A DNA stretch of 29,724 nucleotides from Caryophanales bacterium UBA5455 (GCA_002427365.1 DIQT01000006.1:1-29724), one strand, 5' to 3'; counted from the stretch's first letter, positions 6,567 to 16,838 are shown. Numbers and translations: made by a program. Notes: generated by a model from the letters alone, not told the origin.

Positions 6567-8816
6567 ATGATTAAACTAGAACATTTATCGAAATATTATC
6601 ATGAAGAAAATCTTGTTTCGCGCGGAATTGTCGATGTTTCGCTTGAATTTAAGCTTGGTGAATTTGTCGCGATTACGGGAGAATCTGGCTCAGGAAAATC
6701 AACGTTATTAAATGTTATCGCGGGTATTGATTCATATGAAGAAGGCGAACTATATATAAATGGGGAACCAACAAGTGCGTATGATGATGAAGACTGGAAT
6801 AATTATCGGAAAAGTAAGATTGGTTTTATCTTTCAAAACTATCATCTAATTGACTCGTACACTGTTTATGAAAATATCGATGCCGCCTTAGTGCTAAATA
6901 ATGTACCGCTTCATGAGCGGCGGCAAAAAGTTAACGATATTATTGCTCGAGTTGGCTTAAGTGAATTTAAACATACGCGGTCCGCAAAACTTTCTGGTGG
7001 CCAAAAACAACGAGTAGCGATTGCCCGCGCCTTAGCAAAGGATACACAAATTATCGTCGCTGATGAACCAACGGGCAACCTTGATGTGGCAAGTGGGAAA
7101 GCAATTGTTGAACTTTTAGGTGAGATTAGCAAGGATAAATTAGTAATTGTTGTTTCGCATAACTACCCGCAAATTGAACCATTTGCGACAAGAAAGATTC
7201 GGCTTGCGAATGGAAAATTAGTGGAAGACCGTGTTTTAAAAAAGGTGCCACCCGTGGAAGTTAGCGAAGTGCCAACCGTAAACAAGAAACAATCCCACGC
7301 GTTATATTTTGCGTGGAAGAACTTTCTTAAACAACCAAAACGGACAACGATTATGTTATTAGTAACATTATTTGCGGTTATTTTTACCTCAATTGGGACC
7401 GCTAATTTATTTACATCAATTCAAAATTTCCAGTCATCCATGGGACTATCATATGGAAGTAAGTTTCCTAACTCCTCACAAACACGGCTTGTCGCGAAGC
7501 GTGATGATGGCGGAGTTTGGCAAGAAGAAGATACAAAAAGAATTAAAGCTTTTTCCAATGTTAGTAGTGTCATGCTTTTAGATGAACTTAGTGATAAAAC
7601 TTTCCCATTAATGGGGTTATTTCCCGCTGCAATTCCTAATGGTCAATATGAATATATTTATGATGAAGACATGAGTGAATATTATTATCCAAGATCGCCT
7701 TTTTACCGGGAATATTATTCAGAACTAAAAATCTATAAAGGTCGTGCCCCGAAAGCCCCGGGTGAATTTGTTTTAACGTATGATTATGCTAAATATTTTA
7801 CGAATAATGTTGATTGGAAAATCGGTAAAACGAATTATTATCAAACTTACTCCGGTGTTGATTATGGCGAACTTAAACTTGTTGGCTTTGTTGTTAAAAG
7901 CGGTGTTGATGCGAGTAGTGCATTTTTTAGCCATGATGATCTTCAAAAAATTTATTCAAATTCACGAGTTTCACTCATCAAAAATGTTTGGCAATATTTT
8001 ACGCTTAACGATAAAATCGAAGGAAATTTATCCGATGCATTTTATATGGATAGTTATGATTTCTATGTTGATCCTTCATTAACGTTAGGCCATGTTCGCC
8101 TTGAAGCTCCAACGCTTGAATATTTGTCTAATTATGATATTAAAATCGCGCGTTATCCGGGTAATGGTGAGATTGAAGTTATTCCTGATATTGAAGTTAG
8201 CCTAAAAGAAAATGCAACATTAAATACATTTGTCATTTATGTTTCCCAAGCTGATGTTGATAAATATGTCCCCGTTCCTCAAAACAACCAAGTTTCAATT
8301 TATGTTAGTGACCCAATGTTTAAGAAGATAACAAAAAAACAAATTAGTAACCGGGGCTACCGTGTGATTGATATCTCGGGCACCGTTGATCCATTAACAA
8401 AATTGCTCCTTGGCTTCTTAAGTATGTTTACAATTATTTCCTTTTTAATCGGTCAAGCATTTAGTGCGTTAATCGTTTACTTTATTTTACGAACAATCTT
8501 AGTAAATAAAATGAAAGATTACGCAATTCTCACAACGATTGGCCTTGACCGGAAAGATATTAAAAAAGTTAGTTTTCTTGAACTCGTAATTCCTTTTTCA
8601 ATATCATTCCTCTTATCGCTGCTTATTTTCATTATTTTACGGGCGAGTGTTATTTCATCATTTATTACCCCAATTTTACTTAATATAAATATTATCGTAC
8701 TTTTAGCAATTTTATTAATAACGATTGGTTTGTCATTAATTATTGCCCAACTATTCTTTAAATACGTCAAAAAGAAATCACTCCTTAGTGAAATTAAAGG
8801 AGGTTCATACTTATGA
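6567..8816 (+). CDS. ABC transporter ATPase-FtsX permease fusion (first of pair)
   Basis: A 749-residue fusion of the MacB/FtsX-type (type VII) ABC superfamily. ATPase domain (1-220): Walker A GESGSGKS at 38-45, Q-loop Gln90, signature LSGGQ at 142-146, Walker B IIVADE with catalytic Glu167, and H-loop His198, all canonical. TM1 lies near 260-281. An extracytoplasmic domain of about 340 residues, rich in Tyr, follows. Three C-terminal helices (about 620-735) include the FtsX-type cytosolic turn YAILTTIGLDRKDI. Such proteins extrude peptides or lipoproteins, or transmit force to outside enzymes; they often do not move substrate across the membrane. The stop TGA overlaps the start of the next fusion by four bases, so the two are translationally coupled and probably form a heterodimer. 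Confidence 0.92.
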   Translation: MIKLEHLSKYYHEENLVSRGIVDVSLEFKLGEFVAITGESGSGKSTLLNVIAGIDSYEEGELYINGEPTSAYDDEDWNNYRKSKIGFIFQNYHLIDSYTVYENIDAALVLNNVPLHERRQKVNDIIARVGLSEFKHTRSAKLSGGQKQRVAIARALAKDTQIIVADEPTGNLDVASGKAIVELLGEISKDKLVIVVSHNYPQIEPFATRKIRLANGKLVEDRVLKKVPPVEVSEVPTVNKKQSHALYFAWKNFLKQPKRTTIMLLVTLFAVIFTSIGTANLFTSIQNFQSSMGLSYGSKFPNSSQTRLVAKRDDGGVWQEEDTKRIKAFSNVSSVMLLDELSDKTFPLMGLFPAAIPNGQYEYIYDEDMSEYYYPRSPFYREYYSELKIYKGRAPKAPGEFVLTYDYAKYFTNNVDWKIGKTNYYQTYSGVDYGELKLVGFVVKSGVDASSAFFSHDDLQKIYSNSRVSLIKNVWQYFTLNDKIEGNLSDAFYMDSYDFYVDPSLTLGHVRLEAPTLEYLSNYDIKIARYPGNGEIEVIPDIEVSLKENATLNTFVIYVSQADVDKYVPVPQNNQVSIYVSDPMFKKITKKQISNRGYRVIDISGTVDPLTKLLLGFLSMFTIISFLIGQAFSALIVYFILRTILVNKMKDYAILTTIGLDRKDIKKVSFLELVIPFSISFLLSLLIFIILRASVISSFITPILLNINIIVLLAILLITIGLSLIIAQLFFKYVKKKSLLSEIKGGSYL

Positions 8817-11368
8817 TTAGTATTAATAACGGACATAAATATTTTAATAAAGGCAAACAAAATGAAATTCATGTCATTAATGATATTAATTTAACATTCC
8901 CCGAAACGGGAATGGTAACGCTATTTGGGCCTTCGGGATGTGGCAAAACGACATTATTAAATGTGTTAGCAGGTTTAGACTTCTTAAATAGCGGAGAAGT
9001 TACTTATGATGAAGAAGTATATTCTAAAAAAAGTCTTGATGAATATCGCCTAAAAAACATTGGTTTTGTTGCCCAAAACTATTTGTTATTACCAAATATG
9101 ACAGTTTACGATAACTTAGCGTTAGTGCTTCGTCCTTTTCATTTAAATGAAGAAGAAATTAGTAAACGAATCGATAATGCGCTTGTTAGTTTAGGTATCT
9201 TTAAATATAAAAAACGACTTGCTAGTCAACTTTCTGGCGGCGAAATGCAGCGGGTTGCAATCGCTCGCGCATTAATTAAAGCACCAAAAATTATTGTCGC
9301 TGATGAACCAACGGGTAACCTAGATGAAGCAAATACCTTAATAATTATGAATATTCTTCGGGCACTATCCGAACATAGTTTAGTTATTTTAGTAACGCAT
9401 GAAGAGCGGATTGCTTTAACGTATAGCGATACAATTATTCGTTTAGAAGATGGCAAAGTTATAAGCACTGAAGCAAATAAAGCAAACCGTAATTATGTAA
9501 AGCGTGATCAAAATGAAATTAAGCTTTATGAATTAGACGAAGAAAACATTTCACTTAATGGGCTTGATCTTGAATATTTTTATAGCGAAAAAGCACCAAA
9601 ACTTAAACTTCGGGTCGCTTATCATCAAGAACAATTTTATTTTGAAGCGCTTGATGAAAATAATGAAGTTGTTGAATTAATTTCAAGTAAAAACCATCCT
9701 TTCCTCTATGAAGAGCTACCAAGCGAAGCGGAAGAGGAAGTTCCGTTAATTCCGGAACTCCATTTAGATTTAGGCCCAATTAATAAAGGCGGTAAGATTG
9801 GCACCGCACTTCCCTTTAAAGATATCTTAAAAACGGGCAATGCAAGTTATTACAAACGGAAAACAAGAAATCGTCTGCTTAATTTTGTTTTCTTATTTCC
9901 GACCGTATTATTTGTTCTTAGTGGTGCCTTACTCGGAAAATACATATTTCCTGATACGATTAACTATTTACAAACCGCACCAAGTACGACAATGTTAACA
10001 ATTAACGAACGAGAAGAAAATTTATCCGGCAGTGCATTACTTAATCGAAAAAACGAATTAATTAGTGTTCTTAGTCATTATGGTTCGCAAAGTGGCTCAT
10101 TAATTTATCCTAAAAATGCGATTGGTTTATCATCAATTGAATTACCATTTATTAATCAATATGAAGGTGTAAATATTAATAATCCAAATGTTAGCATTAG
10201 TGCGGCAACATTAGCGACACTTCACCCAAGTGACCTAATTGAAAAGAAAGACCACCTTGTTGTCGGGGGAGAAATTAAACTTGGTGCGAATGAGGTCATT
10301 GTTGAAAAGAACTTCTTTAATCAACTTTTAAGTAATTATGAAGCAGTTTTAGCGGGGTTAAAATATCCACGTGATTTAATTAATGTCAAAATGAAGACAC
10401 AATTAGCCTTAGGTGATAGCGCGTATCTTTATGGCCGGATGGAAACATGGACCATCGTGGGGATTACAAATAAAAATACAAATGTTATTTATTTAAATGA
10501 TAGCCATTTTGAAAATATTGTCTTATCCCAAGCAAGTTTGTTCCATAAAGAAATTAATAACAATACATTTTTAACATTAGAAGATGTCGTAGAAAACCAA
10601 GTTGAACTTTATGTAAAAACAGCTAAAACAGGGGCATATACATTATTTAATAACGAACTCCCCGAAAATAAATTCATCCTTCCTAGTAGCGCAACAAATA
10701 TTAGTAGTGATGTTTTAAAGCAAGCACGAATTGAGGTATATGGCTATTACGATGAATCACGCTTTGAAGGCTCTTATACAATTGGTTCCAAAGCCTCGTT
10801 AGTGAATAAATATTATGAATATCTTATCGATGCCTTTTATCCAACCGCTAGTTATTTAATTACAACTTTGAATTTTAATAATTTTAAAGCACTTGCTAAA
10901 GAAGGACCATTTAAGAGTGTAAATCCCGTTAAATTAGCGAAAACTTTATGGCAGAAAAATCATCTTCAAACCACCCTTGCGCCGTTACTTGCTTCGACCG
11001 CGATTACATTTATTGCCGCATTAATTTTCTTATTCTTTGCGGTCCGCGTTTCTACAACGGAAAAATCATATACGATTGGTGTATATCGGAGCCTAGGTAT
11101 TTCTAAACGCGATGTGTGGCGTATTTTTGATATTGAAACAGTAATGCTTACGATTCGTGGGGGAATGATCGGGTACTTATTATCAAGCATTACCCTATGG
11201 GTTTTAATTGGAACCGGTGTCCTTAAAACTTATTTATATTATCCGTTATGGCTTGCTTTAGTTGTAGGGGTTATAATTATAGGTGTTAGTGTATTAATTG
11301 GCCGCTTAGCAACATTAGGAATTTTAAGCAAAGCACCCGCGGAAATTATTAAACAATATGATGTATAA
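8813..11368 (+). CDS. ABC transporter ATPase-FtsX permease fusion (second of pair)
   Basis: An 851-residue partner of the preceding fusion. ATPase: Walker A GPSGCGKT at 39-46, Q-loop Gln88, signature LSGGE at 140-144, Walker B IIVADE with Glu165, and H-loop His196. Between the ATPase and TM1 (about 356-377) lies an extra cytosolic linker of about 120 residues (about 230-350), which has no counterpart of that size in the first fusion. An outside domain of about 340 residues and three C-terminal helices follow, with the FtsX-like turn IGVYRSLGISKRDVWRIF. Both ATP sites look active. The start has AGGAGG upstream and a four-base ATGA overlap with the previous gene. The hydrolase gene begins 14 bases downstream. 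Confidence 0.92.
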   Translation: MISINNGHKYFNKGKQNEIHVINDINLTFPETGMVTLFGPSGCGKTTLLNVLAGLDFLNSGEVTYDEEVYSKKSLDEYRLKNIGFVAQNYLLLPNMTVYDNLALVLRPFHLNEEEISKRIDNALVSLGIFKYKKRLASQLSGGEMQRVAIARALIKAPKIIVADEPTGNLDEANTLIIMNILRALSEHSLVILVTHEERIALTYSDTIIRLEDGKVISTEANKANRNYVKRDQNEIKLYELDEENISLNGLDLEYFYSEKAPKLKLRVAYHQEQFYFEALDENNEVVELISSKNHPFLYEELPSEAEEEVPLIPELHLDLGPINKGGKIGTALPFKDILKTGNASYYKRKTRNRLLNFVFLFPTVLFVLSGALLGKYIFPDTINYLQTAPSTTMLTINEREENLSGSALLNRKNELISVLSHYGSQSGSLIYPKNAIGLSSIELPFINQYEGVNINNPNVSISAATLATLHPSDLIEKKDHLVVGGEIKLGANEVIVEKNFFNQLLSNYEAVLAGLKYPRDLINVKMKTQLALGDSAYLYGRMETWTIVGITNKNTNVIYLNDSHFENIVLSQASLFHKEINNNTFLTLEDVVENQVELYVKTAKTGAYTLFNNELPENKFILPSSATNISSDVLKQARIEVYGYYDESRFEGSYTIGSKASLVNKYYEYLIDAFYPTASYLITTLNFNNFKALAKEGPFKSVNPVKLAKTLWQKNHLQTTLAPLLASTAITFIAALIFLFFAVRVSTTEKSYTIGVYRSLGISKRDVWRIFDIETVMLTIRGGMIGYLLSSITLWVLIGTGVLKTYLYYPLWLALVVGVIIIGVSVLIGRLATLGILSKAPAEIIKQYDV

Positions 11369-11382
11369 AGGAGTCTAGTCTA

Positions 11383-12411
11383 ATGGAATGGTATTATATC
11401 TTACTTATTGTCTTTGCAAGTTTACTTGTTTTATATGCCTTACTTTTACTTGCCATTTATTTATGGGCGAATAGCTTATTTAACAAGCGACAAGATAAAC
11501 AACATGGAATTAAATATTTTGCCGCAAGTGACTTTGATGATATTGTAGCGACCCCAATTGAATTTAGAAATAATAAAAACAAAGTGTTACGTGGGTTTAT
11601 TTATCAAGTAAAAGATATAGAACTAATAAGTGAAGAAGTAATTATTTTCTTTCAAGGAATTGGGATGGGTCACTTATCATACACGAAAGAAATTGTTAAA
11701 TTAGCGCGCGAAACGGGCCGACCAGTTATCGGCTTTGATTATCAAGGATGCGACGCGAGTGATGGTAAAAAAACGCAAGGATTTTATAAAACGTTATATG
11801 ACGCTGAAGCCGCGATTAAATATGTTGAAACAACTTTTCCGAATCATTTAATTCATTTAGTTGGTCATTCGTGGGGTGGTTTTTTAAGCGCGAACGTTTT
11901 AAGTGTTTATCCAAGTAAGCAAGTTGTTAGTGTTACTTCCTTAAGCGCGCCCAACTCGATGCCCGATTTAATCACATCGTTTTTAAAAGATAAAGCATAT
12001 GGAAAATGGGTTATCTGGCTTTTTACCTATCTAAACGAAGGAAAACTTGCTAAAATAACAACAGTGAAAAGTATTGTGCATAATGAGGTAAAGACATTAA
12101 TTGTGCACGGAAGAAGCGACAATGTTGTCTTATATTATCGTAGCGGCCGGCTCTATTTAAATGCGGCGAAGGATGTTAATCATATTGAACCAATTATATT
12201 TGAAAGCAAACGCCATCTTGTTTATTTAACAAATGAAGCGGAAGCCAAACAAGAAGAAATGAATCGAAACTTAGCGACGTACGCTAAAGATGAAACAAAG
12301 CGTCAAGCCTATATTAAGACAATTGATTGGGATGCCGTAACTGACGATGATGAAACCGTCTTCGCGGCAATTAAAGATGTAATAAGGATGAGTGGTCATG
12401 GAAAACATTAA
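11383..12411 (+). CDS. Membrane-anchored alpha/beta hydrolase
   Basis: A 342-residue serine hydrolase. An N-terminal helix (about 4-28, YYILLIVFASLLVLYALLLL) anchors it. The hydrolase fold follows with the oxyanion-side segment IIFFQGIGMGH (about 87-97). The nucleophile elbow GHSWGG gives Ser163, the acid is probably Asp246 in VHGRSDNVV, and His278 in ESKRHLVYL completes a plausible triad. It resembles BAAT/peptidase-S9-like or lysophospholipase-type hydrolases, but the substrate cannot be read. The last 60 residues are charged and helical. If the helix is an uncleaved anchor with Asn-Lys-Arg-rich sequence after it, the enzyme may face the cytosol, but topology is uncertain. It overlaps the following GH3 gene by 14 bases. 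Confidence 0.85.
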   Translation: MEWYYILLIVFASLLVLYALLLLAIYLWANSLFNKRQDKQHGIKYFAASDFDDIVATPIEFRNNKNKVLRGFIYQVKDIELISEEVIIFFQGIGMGHLSYTKEIVKLARETGRPVIGFDYQGCDASDGKKTQGFYKTLYDAEAAIKYVETTFPNHLIHLVGHSWGGFLSANVLSVYPSKQVVSVTSLSAPNSMPDLITSFLKDKAYGKWVIWLFTYLNEGKLAKITTVKSIVHNEVKTLIVHGRSDNVVLYYRSGRLYLNAAKDVNHIEPIIFESKRHLVYLTNEAEAKQEEMNRNLATYAKDETKRQAYIKTIDWDAVTDDDETVFAAIKDVIRMSGHGKH

Positions 12412-14848
12412 GGAAGCTGTTGAACAATTTATTAAAAACGCAACGTTAAAAGAAAAAGTTCAACTTTTAACCGGCGCGGATGCCTGGCAAACACGGGGCT
12501 TTTTAAGTAAAAACATTCCCGCGGTTGTTTTAGCTGATGGGCCTTATGGTATTCGTAAAGTTGTTAGTAATGAGTTGAGTCTTGGTGAGTCAATTCCCGC
12601 GACGGCCTTTCCGGTGTCCGCTTTGTTAGCGTCAACTTGGAATGTTAATTTAGCGATGCGAATGGGGGCGGCCTTAGGCTTAGAAGCCCGTGATCATGGT
12701 GTTGATGTTATTTTAGGCCCGGGGTTAAATATTAAAAGAACACCCTTATGCGGGCGAAATTTTGAATATTTTAGTGAAGATCCGTATGTTAGTGGTAAAA
12801 TTGCGGTCGCATTAATTCGCGGGATGCAAAACGTGGGCGTGGGGGCAACGGTAAAACACTATGCCGCTAACTCGCAAGAAACGGAACGGATTATTTCAAA
12901 TTCAATCGTTGATGAACGGGCGCTCCATGAATTATATTTACGTGGTTTTGAAATTGCGGTCAAGGAAGGGAACCCAGCGTTATTAATGTCTTCCTATAAT
13001 ATGATTAATGGCGTTTATAGTTCAGAAAATAAATATTTACTTGATATCTTACGTCATAATTGGGGATATGATGGGGTAGTTATTAGTGACTGGGGCGGCA
13101 TGAATGATCCCGTTGCTGCCTTAAAAGCTGGCCACGATTTAGAAATGCCCGGCAATAAAAGCTTATATCAAAAAGTTGAAGATGCTTATTTAGCGGGGGA
13201 ATTAGATTTAATTGATATTGATAATGCGGTTCGCCGGATTGTCACCCAAGCCTTACGAGTTGGTGAAAGCCGAAAAGTTCCCCTTGATGAAGTTGAGTAT
13301 GAAAACCATTTTCTTTTAGCGCGAGAAATTGCTGCGGATGGAATGGTCTTACTAGAAAACGATGGGATTTTACCATTTAGTAAAGAAAAAAGTCTTGGTG
13401 TAATTGGGGCGTTTGCGAAAGATCCCCGCTTCCAAGGCGCTGGTTCTTCTCAAGTTAATCCAAAACAACTTGATAATTTACTTGAAGCGCTTGATGAAGC
13501 AAAAATTTATTATGAATACACACCCGGCTTTGAAATTGATGAAAATAAATCGGTAGAAGAACAAGAATATTTAATCGATGAAGCCGTTGAACTAGCGAAA
13601 CAATATGAACAAGTCGTCGTTATGGTTGGCTTACCTCCTTCTTATGAAAGTGAAGGAACCGACCGGAAACATTTAGAGTTACCGCGAATTCAACAATTAC
13701 TGTTAGGCCGTCTCCGCGCTGTTCATCCACGCATTGTTGTCGTTGTTAGTGCGGGTAGTGTGATTGAAATGCCTTGGGCGGGTCAAGTTGGGGCAACCTT
13801 AATGGGGTATTTAGGTGGTGAAGCAAGTGGTCACGCGACATTTGATATCCTTTTTGGTGATGTTAACCCAAGTGGACACTTAACGGAAACATTCCCAAAA
13901 TACTTAAAAGACACACCGTCATATCCCTTTATTGCTAAAGGTGGTAAACGAAACATCGAATACCGTGAATCAATTTTTGTTGGTTACCGCTATTATGAAG
14001 CCGCCGGTGTAAAAGTCGCCTTTCCCTTTGGGCATGGCTTATCATATTCAACTTTTAAACTTAGTAATTTGATGTTATCAAAAGAAGTAATTAGTTCTCG
14101 CCGCGATGTCGTTGATGTAACGATAGATATTGAAAATACAAGTAATGTTGCGGGGCAAGAAGTAGTCCAATTATATATTGGGCAAATAGATGCGGTAAGT
14201 TATAAACCACGGAAAGAATTAAAAGCATTTCGAAAGATTGCGCTTAAACCCGGTCAAAAACGAACCGTTCGCTTTGAATTAAACCGGGAAGCATTTACGT
14301 ATTGGAATATTAATGAAAAGGATTACGCGGTCGAAGAAGGAACATATCAAATTTATGTTGGAACTTCGAGTGAAAATATTCATGCTGAAGCCGCGTTACA
14401 TATTGTTGCGCAAAACGAAGTACAACCAATTGATCTTCGGGAAGTTACACCATATTACTATCACGTTCGTCCATTTGGTAATCGCTTCTATTTACCAAAA
14501 GCGCAATTTGAAATTATTTATCGCAATGACTTACCGTATGTTGATAAACAATTAAAACGGCCCTTTACTCTTAATTCACCAATTATTGATGCCAAAAACT
14601 ATTTTACAGGCCGGTTGTTAATTAAGAAGGTGACCAAAATCGCAAAGAAGGCGTTTAACGTTAGTAGTAATGATGCGGGTATGTATTTAAGTGGTGCCCT
14701 TGAAACACCTTTACGTTCACTTCCAAGTCTTAGTGGCGGCATGTTAAACACGCAACAAGTTGAGGGGGTGCTTGATATTATGAATGGCAAACTAATCCCA
14801 GGTATATATAAACTTATAACGAAACGGCAACTAAATAAAAAATCATAA
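12398..14848 (+). CDS. GH3 family beta-glucosidase-type glycoside hydrolase
   Basis: An 816-residue retaining glycosidase. The TIM-barrel domain (about 20-300) carries the nucleophile Asp in GVVISDWGG (residue 231) and the KHYAANSQE substrate-binding motif. The alpha/beta sandwich (about 320-545) includes LPPSYESEGTDR, where the acid/base Glu is expected. A fibronectin-III-like domain (about 575-675, SNVAGQEVVQLYIG) follows. The C-terminal tail of about 140 residues, with PLRSL and GVLDIMNGKL, is of a kind common in Firmicute GH3 enzymes. There is no signal peptide, so it is cytosolic. The start ATG 12398 has AAGGAT eight bases upstream; the in-frame GTG at 12392 is less likely. It is the last gene of the operon, ended by the terminator at 14851. 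Beta-glucoside specificity is by family, not proven. Confidence 0.93.
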   Translation: MENIKEAVEQFIKNATLKEKVQLLTGADAWQTRGFLSKNIPAVVLADGPYGIRKVVSNELSLGESIPATAFPVSALLASTWNVNLAMRMGAALGLEARDHGVDVILGPGLNIKRTPLCGRNFEYFSEDPYVSGKIAVALIRGMQNVGVGATVKHYAANSQETERIISNSIVDERALHELYLRGFEIAVKEGNPALLMSSYNMINGVYSSENKYLLDILRHNWGYDGVVISDWGGMNDPVAALKAGHDLEMPGNKSLYQKVEDAYLAGELDLIDIDNAVRRIVTQALRVGESRKVPLDEVEYENHFLLAREIAADGMVLLENDGILPFSKEKSLGVIGAFAKDPRFQGAGSSQVNPKQLDNLLEALDEAKIYYEYTPGFEIDENKSVEEQEYLIDEAVELAKQYEQVVVMVGLPPSYESEGTDRKHLELPRIQQLLLGRLRAVHPRIVVVVSAGSVIEMPWAGQVGATLMGYLGGEASGHATFDILFGDVNPSGHLTETFPKYLKDTPSYPFIAKGGKRNIEYRESIFVGYRYYEAAGVKVAFPFGHGLSYSTFKLSNLMLSKEVISSRRDVVDVTIDIENTSNVAGQEVVQLYIGQIDAVSYKPRKELKAFRKIALKPGQKRTVRFELNREAFTYWNINEKDYAVEEGTYQIYVGTSSENIHAEAALHIVAQNEVQPIDLREVTPYYYHVRPFGNRFYLPKAQFEIIYRNDLPYVDKQLKRPFTLNSPIIDAKNYFTGRLLIKKVTKIAKKAFNVSSNDAGMYLSGALETPLRSLPSLSGGMLNTQQVEGVLDIMNGKLIPGIYKLITKRQLNKKS

Positions 14849-14850
14849 AC

Positions 14851-14880
14851 AAAAAGGGTTAGTAATTACTAGCCCTTTTA
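14851..14880. terminator. Bidirectional intrinsic terminator
   Basis: AAAAGGG (14852-14858) pairs with CCCTTTT (14873-14879), and the interior TTAGTAATTACTAG extends the stem almost to the centre. It has A and T runs on opposite sides, so it can stop both the GH3 operon and the converging exporter operon. Confidence 0.85.
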
Positions 14881-14895
14881 ATTTGCTAACGATAA

Positions 14896-16827
14896 TTAGA
14901 TGTTATCTTTAACTTGCTTATCAAATAAGTCAATCTGGGTATCAATATGGAGGTCTTTAAATTGATTCATATATAAGCGATAGTATTTACCTTTTTTCTT
15001 CATGAGTTCACTATGGGAACCGTCTTCTTTAATAACTCCGTCTTCCATAAATAAGATGCGGTCACTATCGACAATCGTTGATAAGCGGTGGGCGATAACA
15101 ATTGATGTCCTCTCTTTTAAAACTTCATTAATCGCTTTTTGAATAATCGCTTCTGTTTCCGTATCAATACTTGAGGTTGCTTCATCTAAAATCATAATAT
15201 GCGGGTCGCGAATTAAGGCACGCGCTAAACTAATTAATTGTTTTTGGCCAACGGATAAGTCTGCGCCATTATCATGGATCACACTTTGATAGCCATCAGG
15301 TAACGTGGACACATATTCATCGAGATTAACTTTTTTCGCAACTGCAATAATTTCTTCATCGGTCGCGTCAAGTTTCCCATAACGGATATTTTCCGCAATT
15401 GTGCCACCAAAGATAAATGGTGTTTGTTGGACATAACCAATATTACTCCGTAACCAGCCAACACTCTTCGAACGATATTCATTTCCATCGATTAATATTT
15501 CGCCCTTTGTTGGTTCATAGAAGCGGCAAAGTAAGTTAACCGTTGTAGATTTTCCTGAGCCCGTTTCCCCAACAATCGCAATATTTTGACCTTTAGGAAT
15601 TATTAGACTTAAGTTATGAATGACTTCTGTGTCTTCTTCATAAGAGAAGGAAACGTCTTTAAATTCAATGGTACCTTCCATTGGTTCATAGGCACGAGTA
15701 TTCGGCGCTAATAAGGTGCCATATTTTTCAATAACTTCCGGTGAATCTTGAATCGCTGGGATTTCTTCAATAAGATGAAGAACTTTTTCGACGTTCGCTT
15801 GGGTCGCCATAACATCGGCGAATAATTCGGCCCCTTCCGTAATTGGATCATAAATCTTCATGACAAAGTTAATGAATAAAATAATTAAGCCCATACTGGC
15901 GACATCATTTAAATCTAAGCCAAGTGGTTCAGCGACAACAATAATGATTCCGGTTGTTAATGCCGAAATCATCATAATCGTTGGCATGAAAAATGATTGT
16001 TTCCGTTGCCGTTCATATGTCTTTGTCCGAATATCTTCAATAATTACGTCGGATTCTTGATAAACGGTATTTTCAATTGAGAGTGTTTTAATCGTCTTTG
16101 TTCCATTAATCGACTCACTAAGCCAGCCAACATATTTTGAATAGGCCGCCCGGGCAGTACGACTTAGGCGTAAAATCATCTTTTCAAATAGTGGTGAAAT
16201 AATAATTATTAGCGGTAATGTTGATAATATTACAAGTGATAACTTCCAATCTTGGAAAAACATTGTAATTAATGTAACAACTAAGTCAAACGTCATCCAA
16301 ATCATCCGCACAATGCCCCAAGAAATCATATCGCTAATTTTACTTGTATCGCTTTGCATCCGCGCAATAAGCCAGCCAGAAGATGTTTTATCAAAATACG
16401 AGAAGCTTAGCTTTTGGACTTGTTCAAAGGAATCGCGCCGCAAATCAAGCATAATTTTTGCGTTAATATAGTCGGTCATAAAGAAGACCCCAAAAATCAT
16501 TAAACTCCGAATTAGAAGTGCGGCAATTAACACAATAAAGTATTGCGAGAATGTAATTGTAAACCCAAGTGTTTTTGTAAAGTTAATCGTTAATGGTAAA
16601 TCCCATATCGAAGTAACACTGGAGGAATTTTTAATACTTGTTAACGCGGCATTATTCATTAAGGGCGTAAACGAAGAATCGTAAAATGAAACGAATAATA
16701 AACCAACGAGCATAAGAAGAAGTAAGTACCAATATTTAAATGAGTACTTGAGAACTTTTAGCCACGGCGCTAACGTTATTTTTGTTGGATATGCTTCTTC
16801 TTCAAAAGCAAAATTTTGTGCTGCCAT
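14896..16827 (-). CDS. Heterodimeric ABC exporter, subunit with catalytic Walker B (BmrD/LmrD-like)
   Basis: A 643-residue half-transporter of the ABCB (type IV exporter) class. A cytosolic N-terminal extension of about 25 residues precedes six membrane helices (about 30-350). The ATPase follows (about 385-625), with Walker A GETGSGKST, Walker B IMILDEATSS with the catalytic Glu, and H-loop in VIAHRLS. The signature reads LSVGQ instead of LSGGQ. The Gly-to-Val change together with the Asp-for-Glu change in the partner gives one degenerate and one competent ATP site, the mark of heterodimers such as BmrCD, LmrCD and TM287/288. The start has AAAGGAGG upstream. The gene lies 11 bases after its partner. 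The substrate (drug or lipid) is unknown. Confidence 0.93.
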   Translation of the reverse strand: MAAQNFAFEEEAYPTKITLAPWLKVLKYSFKYWYLLLLMLVGLLFVSFYDSSFTPLMNNAALTSIKNSSSVTSIWDLPLTINFTKTLGFTITFSQYFIVLIAALLIRSLMIFGVFFMTDYINAKIMLDLRRDSFEQVQKLSFSYFDKTSSGWLIARMQSDTSKISDMISWGIVRMIWMTFDLVVTLITMFFQDWKLSLVILSTLPLIIIISPLFEKMILRLSRTARAAYSKYVGWLSESINGTKTIKTLSIENTVYQESDVIIEDIRTKTYERQRKQSFFMPTIMMISALTTGIIIVVAEPLGLDLNDVASMGLIILFINFVMKIYDPITEGAELFADVMATQANVEKVLHLIEEIPAIQDSPEVIEKYGTLLAPNTRAYEPMEGTIEFKDVSFSYEEDTEVIHNLSLIIPKGQNIAIVGETGSGKSTTVNLLCRFYEPTKGEILIDGNEYRSKSVGWLRSNIGYVQQTPFIFGGTIAENIRYGKLDATDEEIIAVAKKVNLDEYVSTLPDGYQSVIHDNGADLSVGQKQLISLARALIRDPHIMILDEATSSIDTETEAIIQKAINEVLKERTSIVIAHRLSTIVDSDRILFMEDGVIKEDGSHSELMKKKGKYYRLYMNQFKDLHIDTQIDLFDKQVKDNI

Positions 16828-16838
16828 ATCGTCCTCCT

